DNA of 64,000 bases from Agaricus subrufescens (Eukaryota; Basidiomycota; Agaricomycetes; Agaricales; Agaricaceae), in NCBI GenBank assembly GCA_029945375.1, contig CM057059.1, forward strand, positions 3,410,001 through 3,474,000. Reading direction: 5' to 3'. The translations under genes and the position numbers were made by a program. Shown here one piece after another: positions 1 through 11,097 of the stretch. The notes under the pieces are model-generated. The model was not told where the DNA came from. It saw only the letters and a list, made by a program, of their open reading frames with translations, and ran no database searches. Each line of letters starts with the position of its first letter. Positions within the stretch are counted from its first letter, which is position 1.

Positions 1-357
1 GACTTGATCCGTGTTCGAAATGTTACGGAGGCACCAAGCGCACCCACTGATCCTAGTGCAGCCCGTGAGATATCGACTAATGCGGTCAATCAAGTAGATG
101 CTACACAGAGGCTACAGGCACCCGAAAGTAGAACTGTCCCGGATACTGCCCTACCAAATACCCTGAACACAAGCAAAACGAAGGTCCCATTCTGGCGGAA
201 AGTTTTACAACGTACTAGCTACTCCTCTCGCAATGTCTCAGAAAGAGTCGAAGCAAGCCGTGACGCACCTGACACGACTACAACTCCGCCCAGGATCCCG
301 TTCTGGAGAAAGTTGTTCCCTTGGACGACGTGCGTTTCCAAAACACCATTGCGATAG
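1..357 (+). CDS. FWRK-family protein, last exon only (cut by window start)
   Basis: The reading frame is open from the first base to TAG at 355-357. It encodes the C-terminal tail of the FWRK family found complete at 36.2-42.5 kb. Two copies of an aromatic-basic motif are visible, VPFWRK near residue 60 and IPFWRK near residue 98, in a Ser/Thr/Pro-rich, probably disordered chain. It aligns best with the interrupted copy: both share the series D-P-x-x-A then E-I-S-x-N-x-V-N-x-V-D-A-T-Q. Exons 1-3 would lie outside the window, so I cannot say whether the gene is intact. No known domain is recognised and the function is unknown. Confidence 0.6.
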   Translation, partial: DLIRVRNVTEAPSAPTDPSAAREISTNAVNQVDATQRLQAPESRTVPDTALPNTLNTSKTKVPFWRKVLQRTSYSSRNVSERVEASRDAPDTTTTPPRIPFWRKLFPWTTCVSKTPLR

Positions 358-2213
358 AGGACGATTGCATTGAGCGTCTTGTCATCGGGTTTCTGATTGC
401 ACTTTTCAGTCCGAATTAAGGCGAGTACTTCTAGGGATATAGATGAAGTAGTTATAGCCTACGCGCGGGTAGTAGTGTGTTGTAGTTGTTTACTTAACAA
501 AAGCTCACTTGCACTCAGCCGTTCCCAGTCCCCGAATTGCTGGGTAATGTAGGGTAGTATGCAGTCATCCCGAGTAGACCTTGTTTCGACCTCGTGTCAT
601 TCGCAAAATCCTATCTCGTTGTTCAGTTCTGTTGTACTCTCAGAGGTTTGTTGTTCTAGTGTTCTCTCGGCTTCTTTACTACATACCATCATATTTCGGC
701 CTTTGCCTGGCTCGACTAATTCACAATGCTGCTAGCTGCTTGGTTCAGTGAGTGAATAACCGACGTTCTCTAGTCTTCCCACCAACTGGCCTCCACGGAT
801 TGGTCGATGAGATGCGAGTCGAAAAAATCTGACCCGTTAACATGGACGAACCAGACCACTTAGTAATGTTCAAGTTTAGGTGGCCCCACTATTGCTCGCG
901 CCTTTCCCCTGCTCGTAGCACATACACAGAAAAGCTATAGAGTCACTACATAGGGCACAATGAAATTTGCACTTTGTCTAAACCTAGCCAGTCGCGACGG
1001 GTAAGTTCTGTCCTCGTCAATCGGCCTGAATGTTGCGACGAGAACATTGATTAATCTGAGGGTTAATCTGAGGATAAACGTATAGAGTTGACGTCTATAT
1101 GTTGACCCACAAAGGCACGCAACTATAAATCCTGAAGTTGGGCCGGCTTATCAGGCGGGTCCGCCCGCAACCGATATATCTTTGTCGCCCCGAGCCCTTA
1201 TTACCCTGTGAAATGTAGAGATACCCAAAAATACCTCAATGTCGTGTGGAACGTGGTGTCGCTGAGTTTCAACAATTAGCATCAGACTATAAGGGGCTAG
1301 GATACCAAGTTCCTTTTGCAGTATACTTGCTTTGTTGTTGGCTCCGATCAAGGGTTGGTGTGTTGAGCTGACCGGTCATTGGCCCTTGATTCCTCATCGT
1401 GTTGCGCGCACAGCTGTATAGATTACATCTACGAGATTCGATCAACCATGCTATGACTTCCATCAAAAATTTGGACAGCACAGAACAATAAGGAGCTCAG
1501 GATGATGATGAGAATATCCCTTCGATACCAAACCCAATTTCATCGCCAGTCCCCAAATCCAGCGTCGCGGATACCAGTATCATTTCAGGTTCGGCCACTT
1601 CTTTCCTGAATATAAACATGTTATGTGCGGCTGATGGTTCTTCTGCAGGAGAATATGATATGACCAAGGACGCTGTGGAGCAAGACGTTCTGTTCCAGTC
1701 GAAAGTCAAAGATACTGGTATGTAATCTAACTCCCATAAGTAGCTACAGTATTAGTTAAAACAAGAATCCTGACAGTTGCCAATGGTTATAGAACCATCC
1801 TCGGCATTATTCATTGTTCTTGACATTTATAAAGGCTTGAGTCGTAAGTGTCACGTCCTCTTGGGAGCTTGGAATCAGTCGTTTTTCTCAGGGTGTAGAT
1901 CTAAGGCAGTCATGGTCAACCCGCTATTCTTCTTGCTCCCTCAGTATGATGATCGTTGCTCTCACCCGACGATCGGTGAACTAACAAAGAGGCTTAGTTA
2001 TGTGTCTCGTAACTCTTCGTCGCAGTCACTGTATCTTTCAGGCGCAGGCTTTACGAAGTTAAGCTCAATACTGACTCAGCAATTGCTCTGGCGGTAGTCA
2101 AGCATGAGATCGGCGGTAAGGTAGGCGAAGCCTGATCTGAGCACCCCTTACATAAGCCCTGATACACCTCAATAAGAATGGTTTCTCCTCACCACCTCTT
2201 CGAATGAGGGTTC
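358..2213. other. Non-coding 3' flank, paralogous to 28.7-30.1 kb
   Basis: No convincing gene. Blocks at about 1100-1210, 1260-1350 and 1740-1830 resemble 29230-29330, 29340-29450 and 29990-30080. The 3' flanks of the first and third FWRK copies are therefore old duplicates. A stretch at about 1500-1720 is open on the plus strand and ends at a GT; the paralogous site near 29960 also ends at a GT. It might be a decayed exon, but I cannot name it. Confidence 0.45.
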
Positions 2214-2619
2214 TGTTAGAATAATAATAGTATTAGATGCTTGTATAAGCTCGTACTTTATTTAGATAGATATACTTGTATCTCTCCGAGCATTGAGCGA
2301 CTCATAGCTCTGCCTAAATTGTGTATGTGGATACCTGTAGCTCATGCTCTTCTAAGCTGAGCAATTATGCTTATAATATGCGACCCACAGTAAAGGATTT
2401 ACCTGTGGATGGACTAGTAGTTTAGTATATAAACCCCATGTATTCACTGTAATCTATATCGTCTAACAGACATCTTCTACATCTCTACTATCCTCGTCAT
2501 ATACTTCAACTCCTTTGAACTATCTCCTACTACTTCTAGTAAGTACTACTCAACCTGCCACTACGCTAGTTAGCTGCTAGCATGATGAATCCCTGGAGGA
2601 TATCATTATTATCTCAACA
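2214..2619 (+). mobile_element. Solo LTR of a Copia-like retrotransposon
   Basis: A 406-bp segment begins TGTTAGA and ends CTCAACA (5'-TG...CA-3'). It is flanked by a perfect 5-bp duplication GGTTC at 2209-2213 and 2620-2624. A TATATAAACCCC box near 2438 sits in the same relative place as TATATAAACCC in the Copia LTR at 5320-5682. No internal retroelement sequence follows, so it is most simply a solo LTR left by LTR-LTR recombination. Confidence 0.75.
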
Positions 2620-2624
2620 GGTTC

Positions 2625-3193
2625 ATTTTACAACTGAGAATCATTGTATTGTATGTCTTCTTGAATTCTCAGAAGTTGGATTTTAAGAATTTGAAAAGAT
2701 AGTAGTCTTATAGCTTTTTTTGTTTTTGGCTTGCAAACAGCTTTTTTGACCAAGGTGCACCAAAGGACCAAGTTTCTGAAATTTCAAGCGAGGGATTTGG
2801 CGCATCATGTGACTACTTCACGTGATACACAAACAAGAACAAGTAAAGAGTGCCCTGAACATTGCGCCTTACCACCTTCAGTTGTGGCTGAAATCTATGC
2901 TATAGTGCAGCTAAATAATGTATTCTGTAGTTAATTGTTAATCTGACCTCAGTACTCCAACTTCAATTTTTTTTGTTCCTCGAGATGGCATTTTTGGCAG
3001 CTTACTAAGCTTACTAATACGCTTACATAAGGGTGCTCAAATCAGCCTTCACCTACCTTAGGTGAGACAAGATGATATTGACTAAACAAGCATAACTGAT
3101 GTACTCAGGCTAGTTTTCAGCCTTCGGTTTAGGGACTAGCTGAGCTTTTCTTGATACATAGTATAATCTGGAAGAACCAAACACCGTTCCTCC
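2625..3193. other. Intergenic, nothing recognised
   Basis: AT-rich sequence with only short chance frames. I see no repeat ends, RNA gene or conserved exon. Confidence 0.5.
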
Positions 3194-4140
3194 AAGGTCA
3201 CTTCAAAGCCTCTGGCCTGCGCTTCCCTCCATGTACAGCATCCTTAAGTTGATCATAACAATTCTAACGCAACTTCTAGCCATCATCAGGTACACCATTG
3301 AACTTTTTCAATGTATATACAAAACATCCTGGCATATACTGCTTGCATCCAACCTTGATCTCCTCTGGGTTGCCATGGAAGAAATCCAGTTGTAAAATAT
3401 TCAAAGAAACTGTATTGTTCTACTTGAAGAGTCCCTGAAAGTTTACCAGGTATTACTGGCTGCAAGAGATCTGACAAAGTATCTGGTGTTATTGGAGGCC
3501 GTGAGAGAGGAAAACCTGACACATGACATGTTGTATTGTATTGGTCTCAGTGCAGAGATGGTATATGATGTTCCAATGCAGCCAAACAGGTTGAATTAAA
3601 GTTCTAAGCAAATGGAATCACAACTGACATATCTTATGAATCATCTCAGGTTGCTGAAGCACCTGTACCATTCATTTTAATTCAACAATGAATATGGATT
3701 GCAAAAGAAAAATGAGATCGCAATGACAGCAGAATGTTCCCACACAGCCCACCCTTTTCCAAGATGAAGATCAATAGCATTCAGATTGCTCTCGAAATTT
3801 GGGAACACTAAGTGTACCTGCGGATCTTGCAAACTCCCACTGGCTATCAATGAATGTGGACAACCCAGCGGGTGCTACACAGAGGCTGCAGCCATGTTGC
3901 AGACACCCCAAGTTCTGGATACTAATCTGCTAAATGGTCAGACCACAAACAAAATGATGGTGTCATTCTGGCTTTGGGTTCTACAACACACTACCAGTTC
4001 CTCTCCTTGGGATGTCTTATAAGCGACCAAAGCAAGTCATGACACACCTGTCACTAGCTACTGCTCCTCCATGCAAGGTTATATTCTGGACAAAACTCAT
4101 CCACTTGGCTATACATGTTACAATCACACCATTTTGACAG
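3194..4140 (+). pseudogene. Decayed FWRK-family copy
   Basis: Exon 1 is recognisable at 3194-3232, with the same P-L-x-C-x-S-L-H ending as the copy at 4475, but its ATG has become AAG. Exon 2 homology runs at about 3268-3600 (S-W-H-I-L, then V-Y-Q-V-L-L-A-A-R-D-L and E-E-N-L-T-H-D) with indels and stops. Exon 3 is not recognisable. Exon 4 homology covers about 3710-4140 and includes a remnant of the FWRK motif (V-S-F-W-L-W) near 3958. It is the closest relative of the 4475 copy and lies 335 bp upstream of it in the same orientation, so it is a tandem duplicate. No product is expected. Confidence 0.75.
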
Positions 4141-4474
4141 GGTTCAGTTGCATTAAATATTCTCAACAACAACCCTTCTAGATAGTTAGGAAATATTTAT
4201 GGAGCTAGAACATGATAAAATGTTAGCAGGCACCCAATAACTTCTGCTTGTTTTAAAGTGAACAGGCTGAGAAATCTTGAACATGAAACAATAGTTACCA
4301 GTACGAAATGATCATTTGGAACCCCTTCATGCCTAAATGGAGTTACTCCCATTCTCCGTACCTACCCCTATTGTTCTACTTACATTCAAAAAGTTACAAT
4401 TTACAGGCTTTTGTTTGTGCATATTTATTATCCAGAAGAATTAAACCATTGTTTCTTGCTTTCCATCGCCCCCC
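4141..4474. other. Spacer between two FWRK copies
   Basis: AT-rich, with no gene. It would hold the promoter of the 4475 copy. I see no clear TATA or other element to report. Confidence 0.4.
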
Positions 4475-4932
4475 ATGACCACCTCGCAGCCTCTAGTCTG
4501 CACTTCCCTTCATGTAAGGTATCATCAGGTCAGTCATTACAATGCTAAAATAATTTTTAGTTACCACCAGATACACAACCCTTCCAATGCATATATGAGA
4601 TATCTTGGCATATATTTGCACCAAACCTTGACAGCCTCTGGATTGCGGTTGACAGCTTTTCGAACATTACTCCAGAGGCTATCAGAATATTCAATGAGAC
4701 ACGTATCATTCTACATGAGCTTATGAATGTCTACCAGGTGTTACTGGCTGCAAAAGATTTGGCAAGGTGGTACTTGGTGTTATTGGAGGCTGTGGAAGAG
4801 AACAATCTGACACATGACCCTGTGTATCATGTCAGCATTGGTGTGGAGATGGGTATGTGATGTTCCAATGAAGCCAAACAGGCCTTTTTTGCATTTTGTA
4901 AAGAATTGGAGAAGGCAATTGACTGAATAACA

Positions 4933-5319
4933 CATTGGGTGAATAACCCAGGATTAATTGTCCACAGTTCGTGTCGCAAATCAGGATTTGTGACAAATAA
5001 ACAGCTGATATAATAATTTTATTAATATAAACTGATTATCATGCGCTTATCTTATCTACATACGGACTGATAATCATGATTATTTAAGTGTGATTAAATA
5101 GCATGCTGTTACTTCATGCCATAATGAATACAAATAATCACGATAATAAATAATTGTGATTATATTATACACTGTTACCTCATCAGGTAATCAAGATACA
5201 AATAATCATGATTATGGCAACTTCAACTTTCCTGAGTGGCAGAGTGACTCATCAAATGTCCCCCGACACAACAAGGGTCTTTCAAGCCCTGTATAAACTA
5301 AGACCGGGCATCCACCAGA
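4933..5319 (+). repeat. Left arm (outer part) of the long inverted repeat
   Basis: Reverse-complement homology to 19190-19576. It includes ATAATCATGATTAT-type palindromes near 5090, 5140 and 5200. The arm continues beyond the Copia insertion at 18690. Confidence 0.8.
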
Positions 5320-5682
5320 TGTTGACGAAATACCTCGAGTTATACACTCAGTATGACATGTATGAGCAACTACTGTGCATTATGCACTATGCCACACCTT
5401 TTCAATCGTTTTATGCATGTTTACTGCGGACTCCTTCTGCAGACTCCTGTTTTACCTGTATGTTTCACAATACCCTTTACCACTATGAGGTTCTTTGTCA
5501 AGTATATAAACCCTACATGTATTCCATAGAATAACAGTTCAGTTTCCTCTCTCACTTTGCTCTACAAGCTCTCTCAGCTTTACCAACTCTATCTACTACC
5601 CCAATCCGCCTACTGCTTAGGATTATAACAATGTGAGTCTATCCGTCTCCATGCTGCAGGTAGCAGCTCTACTTTATCAACA
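5320..5682 (+). repeat. Copia 5' LTR
   Basis: Starts TGTTGACG and ends TATCAACA. TATATAAACCC at about 5505 is the probable core promoter for the element transcript. Confidence 0.93.
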
Positions 5683-5697
5683 GGTTATGGGCCCCGC
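5683..5697 (+). other. Primer binding site, half-tRNA-iMet type
   Basis: GGTTATGGGCCCCGC follows the 5' LTR directly. It starts like the primer site of Drosophila copia, which pairs with an internal fragment of initiator tRNA-Met rather than the tRNA 3' end. The assignment rests on that resemblance. Confidence 0.5.
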
Positions 5698-5884
5698 AAT
5701 CGCTCTTGCGTTTCCGGCTCGAGAAACGATCTGTGGATCTATTTTAGATCTCGCTTCTCCGAAGCTTGAGTTCTATATTTATCCCAATCGCTCGCTGTTG
5801 AAACGAGTTAATAGCCTTTGTTGGATTCTATATATAACCTTAGATAGAGTTTGTCGTACCCTAGATTACATTTACTGACTGCTG

Positions 5885-6727
5885 GGTTGCAGGGCCGCAA
5901 ACAGAATCTCCATCAACGCTCTCCCCAAACTCACTGGTGTCGACAACTGGGACAGTTGGTCACGCCGTGTTAGGAACGTCCTCATCTTGATGAGGCACCC
6001 TGATACCACCCTTACTGCATGGGAAGTCTCCGGGTCCGAGAAGACTTTACCTAGTCTTCCCATTCCCAAAGGCGAAGACAATGTCAATGGCTTTGAGGCT
6101 CTTGGAAAAGAGTCCGATGCCAGAGACGCTCTCTCCTTGCAGGCAACTGCAGTGATCGAGAGTGCCCTTCCCGATCATATGATCAGGGAAAGCTTCGCTG
6201 ACGCTAAGGCCCTCTGGACCAAGCTCAAAGAGACTTATGGGGTTTGTGGACCTTCCTTTGTCTATTCTAAGATGATGGAAGCCATGACATTTAAAGTTCC
6301 TGATGTAGCCGATCCATCTGGATCCATCGCGCATTTACGCACAATTTTCTCTCAAATCTCCGATGCGGGGGCTCCCATTCATGAGTCCCTTCAAGTGATG
6401 ATGCTACTTAACGCATTGCCACCACGCCTTGAAGGCGTGACTTCAGTCATGCTGGCCTCTGCAAAGAAGGTCACTGATATGGAGTTTGATGCCGCACGAG
6501 ATGCGATTATGGGTGCCTGGCGCAACCCTCATTCTACTGCTAATGCGGCCAAGTTTAGACAACAAGGCCAGCAGAAACCCCAGTGGAACCGTAACAACGG
6601 TCAACCACAAGCTTCTGGGTCGAAGCCTCCGGCTCCCCAACAACAGAAGCAGCAGCAGCAGAAGCCGGCCCAGCAGGGTCCTTCTGGCCAGAACAATGGC
6701 AATGTGAAGAAGCACAAGCGCACATGA
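5885..6727 (+). pseudogene. Copia Gag region
   Basis: The frame is open from about 5885, with L-P-K-L-T-G-V-D-N-W-D-S-W near the start, and stops at TGA 6725-6727. It shows a UBN2/Ty1-Gag-like helical region (A-L-W-T-K-L-K near residue 110). A Gln/Pro-rich, basic tail follows, ending K-K-H-K-R-T. After the TGA the same frame continues with G-R-G-K-G-K-G-K, so the stop probably replaced an Arg codon. No CCHC zinc knuckle is present. No clear initiator ATG in the first 30 codons was identified. Confidence 0.75.
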
Positions 6728-8390
6728 GGCCGAGGCAAAGGCAAGGGCAAGAACCAAGGTGGTGTCGCCCAAATTGAGGAAGTGCCTGCAGATTACAATG
6801 TGGCATCCGCAATCGCCTTCCCCATGGTAGCTGAAGCACTGGCTCCTTCCACATGCTCCCTGGTGGAGCGCATACATCAAGGAAAGGCTGAGAACATGAC
6901 GATGGGATCTACTCCTATCTCCGCTCCTTCCGGTGCGTTTTCTCCCATTCTTACTCCAGAGGAATATCACACTGACGAAATCGTTTATCCTGTTTTTTCA
7001 CCTACGGATTGCAATCGTCATTTCAATTGTGGTCATCTCACACACCCTTACTGCGATGGCCATAATTGTAATCATCTGAATCACTCCAATGACGATGAAC
7101 TTTCTGACCACTCGGACGCATCTAACCAATTTTATAATTGGATTTGCGAATGGCGGAATGATATTCCCCAATACTCGTCACCTACTCCGACCCCTGGAAC
7201 TTCTGTCTCCAATCCCATGGATGATGGAATATGGCTACCCGGTATGGATGGATATCCTGCCTGGACAATCCATGATCATTCCATTCGGGAATCGGAATAT
7301 GCCCATAATCAATGGGAACCCTTGGAACCCATGGATTACAAAATGACTCTGGAACTTCCTTCCGATGTCTATCATGGCTGGGCATTTGATGAAACGCCAC
7401 ATGGCTGGTCCCTGACTTCTGCGGATGTTGCACCTCCTGCCGTCCCACATTGGTCCGTGACTACCTTGGAAATCTATCGGATGTATGAATCTGATGATGA
7501 TGATAACCGCACAATCACATCTTCGGAAATTCGCAATGAACTCTATGGGGTTTGTGCGGATGATTCTATCCCTTATGATCAACAATCATTTGATTCCTGA
7601 CGTGGCTATTTCCGGCGCCTGCACATTCCTTGCGCACCGGAATCATCATATGATGGCGATGTTGATCTGGACTGGTATCATCGAACCAATCGCTGGGTTC
7701 ATGAATGCCGGAAATATTCCTTGATGCATGAATGGGTTCATGTCTACCCCATGAAATGCGAACATCCAGTTACACTTCAGTCTAACCTGGCACCGGATGT
7801 CTGGTCTATTGGGAAATATACCAATGGCCACGTCTTTTCATGGAACCCATATGGGAATTATGTGGACATCATGAAAACCCTATTGGCCATAACAGTTTGT
7901 AGGACAACTGATCCTCGTCTTCGGACTGGCAGGGTCACACCCTACCAAGAAGCCAAGCTGAAAGCCCTGCTTGCATGGGACAAACACTTGGGGGACATAG
8001 TTCTCAACCTCCTGGAAAGCATCGACATTGTCAAATCCGCATTCCCAGATAAAGGAATGGAATCCCCGATCGATCACACGATCGATGGCTTAGGGTCAAT
8101 GGAAGTTGTGGAGCAAGGACCTTCCCTTATCGATGAGAAGAAAGGACAAGATGAAGATTTAATCTCTCTTGGAGATGAAGAAGACGAGTATGATGGCGAT
8201 ATGGATACAAAGGAAGGGTCGTATGCGCAAGTGTCCCCATCCTCTTCACATGCCTCTACTAATCACATGTTTCAGATCTTACATGAATCCCGAGTTGCAA
8301 GCATGGGTCAATGCGCCCATTCGCCCCGAGGATCGACCGGACAAGAGTCAGTTGACGTACATTTGATGGATCGAGTTTTAGCTCTCTCTA
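6728..8390 (+). pseudogene. Copia central region of unknown type, no protease motif
   Basis: The Gag frame runs on through this region to about 8390 apart from TGA at 7598-7600, giving about 550 codons. The protein is acidic and rich in Asp, His, Asn and Tyr. A Cys/His cluster at about 7009-7086 (C-x5-C, then further C and H residues within about 25 residues) is the only motif-like part. The usual Copia protease (DSGA) and integrase zinc finger and first catalytic Asp are expected here and are not seen. It may be a captured or replaced segment; I do not recognise it. Confidence 0.45.
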
Positions 8391-8528
8391 CACTGGGACG
8401 GTGTCACAATAAGGCACCTGCCTTATTGAAACATTATTGATTTTTTTGTGACTTTTTGTGACTTTTGTCACGAATTTTTCAATATTTACTCAATAAGACA
8501 CGTGGCTTATTGTGACACCGGCCCAGTG
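8391..8528. mobile_element. 138-bp MITE inside the Copia
   Basis: The terminal inverted repeats begin CACTGGGACGGTGTCACAAT; the right end, read inverted, is CACTGGGCCGGTGTCACAAT. The direct repeat TCTA at 8387-8390 and 8529-8532 is the likely target duplication; only its TA may be diagnostic. There is no coding capacity. The inner part repeats TTTTTGTGAC. Confidence 0.75.
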
Positions 8529-8644
8529 TCTATGTATAATAGTCCAATTTGTAATATTTATGCAATGGAATCGAGTGCTAGAGGCGCTCTTCTCGATGAT
8601 CTGACACCCTTGTGTGAATCTTTCTTCATAAGTTTGACTAACTC

Positions 8645-9532
8645 TTGGCTACATCCACTGGCCAGAAAGTCATGCGACTACGCACTGATCGAGGAGGAGA
8701 ATACACTAGCAGAGTTCTAAAAGAATACTTAGCCGCAAACGGAATTCAGCATGAAATGTCGTCACCCCATGTTCATCAACAGAACGGTCGTGCGGAACGA
8801 CTTAATAGAACCTTGCATGAGAAATCACAAGCATTATGGTTGCAGGCATGCCTCCCGTATTCTTATTGGGAATTCTCTATGTCGTATGCGGTTTACATCT
8901 ATAATCGCACTCCAATGCAACGGTTAAAGTGGAAAACACCATTCGAATTGTTCTTCGGAACCAAACCAAACTTGTCCTTAATCCGAGTATTTGGATGTGG
9001 TGCACACGTGTATTTACCAGATGAGATCCAGCAGGATAAACTCTCTGCACATTCCGAACTTATGATATTTGTTGGCTATGATGGCACGAATTACAAGTTC
9101 ATCAGACACACTAAAAATAACACTGTGTTTATTGGCCCACATGCCATATTTGACGAATCATACTTTCCTAAATGTTCATCATCTAAACCAAGTAACCTCA
9201 AAAAACAAATTGATGAGGAACTTTCCAGGGATTCATCCCCTGACAAAACAAGTGATGAAACTCCGGACTTACCTAGTCCTTCACATCCTCGTGACCCTCC
9301 ACCGGGTCCTCCACCTGCTGCACCGCAGCAACCTCCTCATAATCCGCCTGATCCTCCGGCATCACCGCCGAGATCACCTCCTCCATCACCTGGTCCTTCC
9401 AGACCACAGCAAATTCCACAACAGGAAAAACCACAATGGAATAGAGGAAAAAGGCGTGCAGAATCACCACCTGATGAATCTGAAAGACCTCCACTCCAAC
9501 AATCGGAAAGAGAATCTCGAGTTCCTAACTGA
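8645..9532 (+). pseudogene. Copia integrase, C-terminal part of catalytic core
   Basis: The sequence enters the integrase core at T-G-Q-K-V-M-R-L-R-T-D-R-G-G-E-Y. This holds the second catalytic Asp, and the Glu follows in H-Q-Q-N-G-R-A-E-R. The GKNxxR-like region and a Pro-rich spacer follow, typical of Copia integrase C-termini. The first catalytic Asp is missing because sequence before about 8640 is not integrase. It stops at TGA 9530-9532 (V-P-N-stop-P-D-N-V-Y-G), and the same frame continues beyond. Confidence 0.85.
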
Positions 9533-10727
9533 CCGGATAATGTCTATGGCAATAAACCGCCAACTAAGATTCTTCGGGATTATGAGAAACAACCCTTCTT
9601 ACCTGAAATGGATGAACGGATCAGAAATAGAGTTCCTTCTAGATCTGATCGTCAGAAAGCCAGACTTCCTAATGATGACGTCACTGAACGTCGCGAAGAA
9701 ATTCGCCGACAATTTGACGAAGCCCAACAAAGGGCTGAAGATTGGGAAAAAGAACATGGCACTGAAATACCCCCCCGTACAATTCGGATCACGCCCTACT
9801 CCAAACCAGGAGGAGGATGACGACGATGACCAAATGGAGGATATTCAAGTTCTTCTCAGAGAAGGAGGAGTGAGGTTAAATAACTTTCTCTTCGAACTTG
9901 CAAACAAAATCCAAACACCGGTCCAATTTAAGGACTTGTCACAATTGCCTGCGGCAACGCGCAAAAAATGGATTGATGCTTGTTTAGAAGAATTAAAAGC
10001 CTTACAACAAAGAGGTGTCTATGAATTAGTGGATCTCCCGAAAGGTCGAAGAACCATTAAAAATAGATGGGTATTTAACGAGAAGAGTGATGGTCGCCTT
10101 CGGGCTCGACTGGTTGCTAAAGGATTCTCCCAAGTTGAGGGAATCAACTATAATGAATTATTCTCTCCAGTAGTCCACTACAAAACTGCTCGTCTTCTTT
10201 TCGGTGTTGTTGCCATGGAAGATTGGGATATGTTCAGTGTTGACGTTAAAACTGCCTATCTTTACGGCAAACTGGATGAAGAAATCTATATGTCACAACC
10301 AGAAGGATTTAAAGTTCCTGGAAAGGAAAATAAAGTCTGGAGACTACGCCATGCCCTATATGGCCTTAAACAAGCTGGATTAAGCTGGTGGAAAGAACTC
10401 ACCGCTAGTATGACAAAAATTGGTTTTACCCGATGTAAGTCCGATGCAGGCATATATTATTATCGACATCCTAAAACTTGTGAATTAGTTATCGCTGTAG
10501 TTTATGTTGATGACGTAGCCTTTTTAGGCAAAAAGAATTCTAAGCTCCTCCAAGAGTTGAAGCTAAAGTTTTCCACCAAATGGGAATGTTGTGATCAAGG
10601 CAAAATGACTGAGTTCCTCGGGATGCAAATCTCTAGAGATAGATCTCGTCGAAAAGTCTTTCTGCACCAGCAGAAGTACCTCCAGAAAGTACTTGATCGA
10701 TTCGGAATTAAATCTGGATCTGAAGAA
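9533..10727 (+). pseudogene. Copia reverse transcriptase, split by Gypsy
   Basis: The frame from 9533 to about 9820 carries a charged linker. RT homology then runs in a shifted frame, with the shift near the C-run at 9771-9778 and the GGAGGAGGATGACG stretch at about 9810. RT landmarks: R-L-R-A-R-L-V-A-K-G-F-S-Q near 10100, D-V-K-T-A-Y-L-Y-G near 10240, and the catalytic Y-V-D-D at 10503-10514, intact. It is interrupted after K-S-G-S-E-E by the Gypsy LTR at 10728. RNase H resumes at 17578. Confidence 0.88.
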
Positions 10728-11019
10728 TGTTACGATCTATTTTCGTCCCTGTCCCCTGACCCAGGACCATATGCCACCACTTCCTTATCTGTGTACTTGT
10801 CTCCCATGTTTACTCAGCACCGTTCTCACCGTTAGTCAGACACCTCGGGTATACTTACTCAGCCTGACTTCTACTTCTATTATTAGGTAGTCGACTTCTA
10901 TAAGTAGCGTAGTTATACTCTGTATTTCCTTACGCTTTACCAACTCGCTATATTCCCTTATTGCTCTCAAGTCTTTGCCTTAAGTTGCAAACTGAGCTAA
11001 TCGCTATAAGGTCGTAACA
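10728..11019 (+). repeat. Gypsy 5' LTR
   Basis: Starts TGTTACGATC and ends GGTCGTAACA. The following TTTGGTAAAGCGTCG may be a primer site (TGG-initial, tRNA 3'-end type). I cannot name the tRNA. Confidence 0.93.
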
Positions 11020-11097
11020 TTTGGTAAAGCGTCGTAAAGCTCACCTTGCAGAAAGACCTCTAGTCATTGAGGCAGGAAACCATGACAGGCTCAGTAT

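Noticed and set aside
1777..2097. Plus-strand 106-codon frame
   Set aside because: Not conserved in the paralogous flank near 30.0 kb. No splice or motif support.
5040..5210. Regularly spaced AATCATGATT palindromes, CRISPR-like at first sight
   Set aside because: Spacing is irregular, units are diverged and AT-rich, and they lie in the arms of an inverted-repeat element in a fungal genome.
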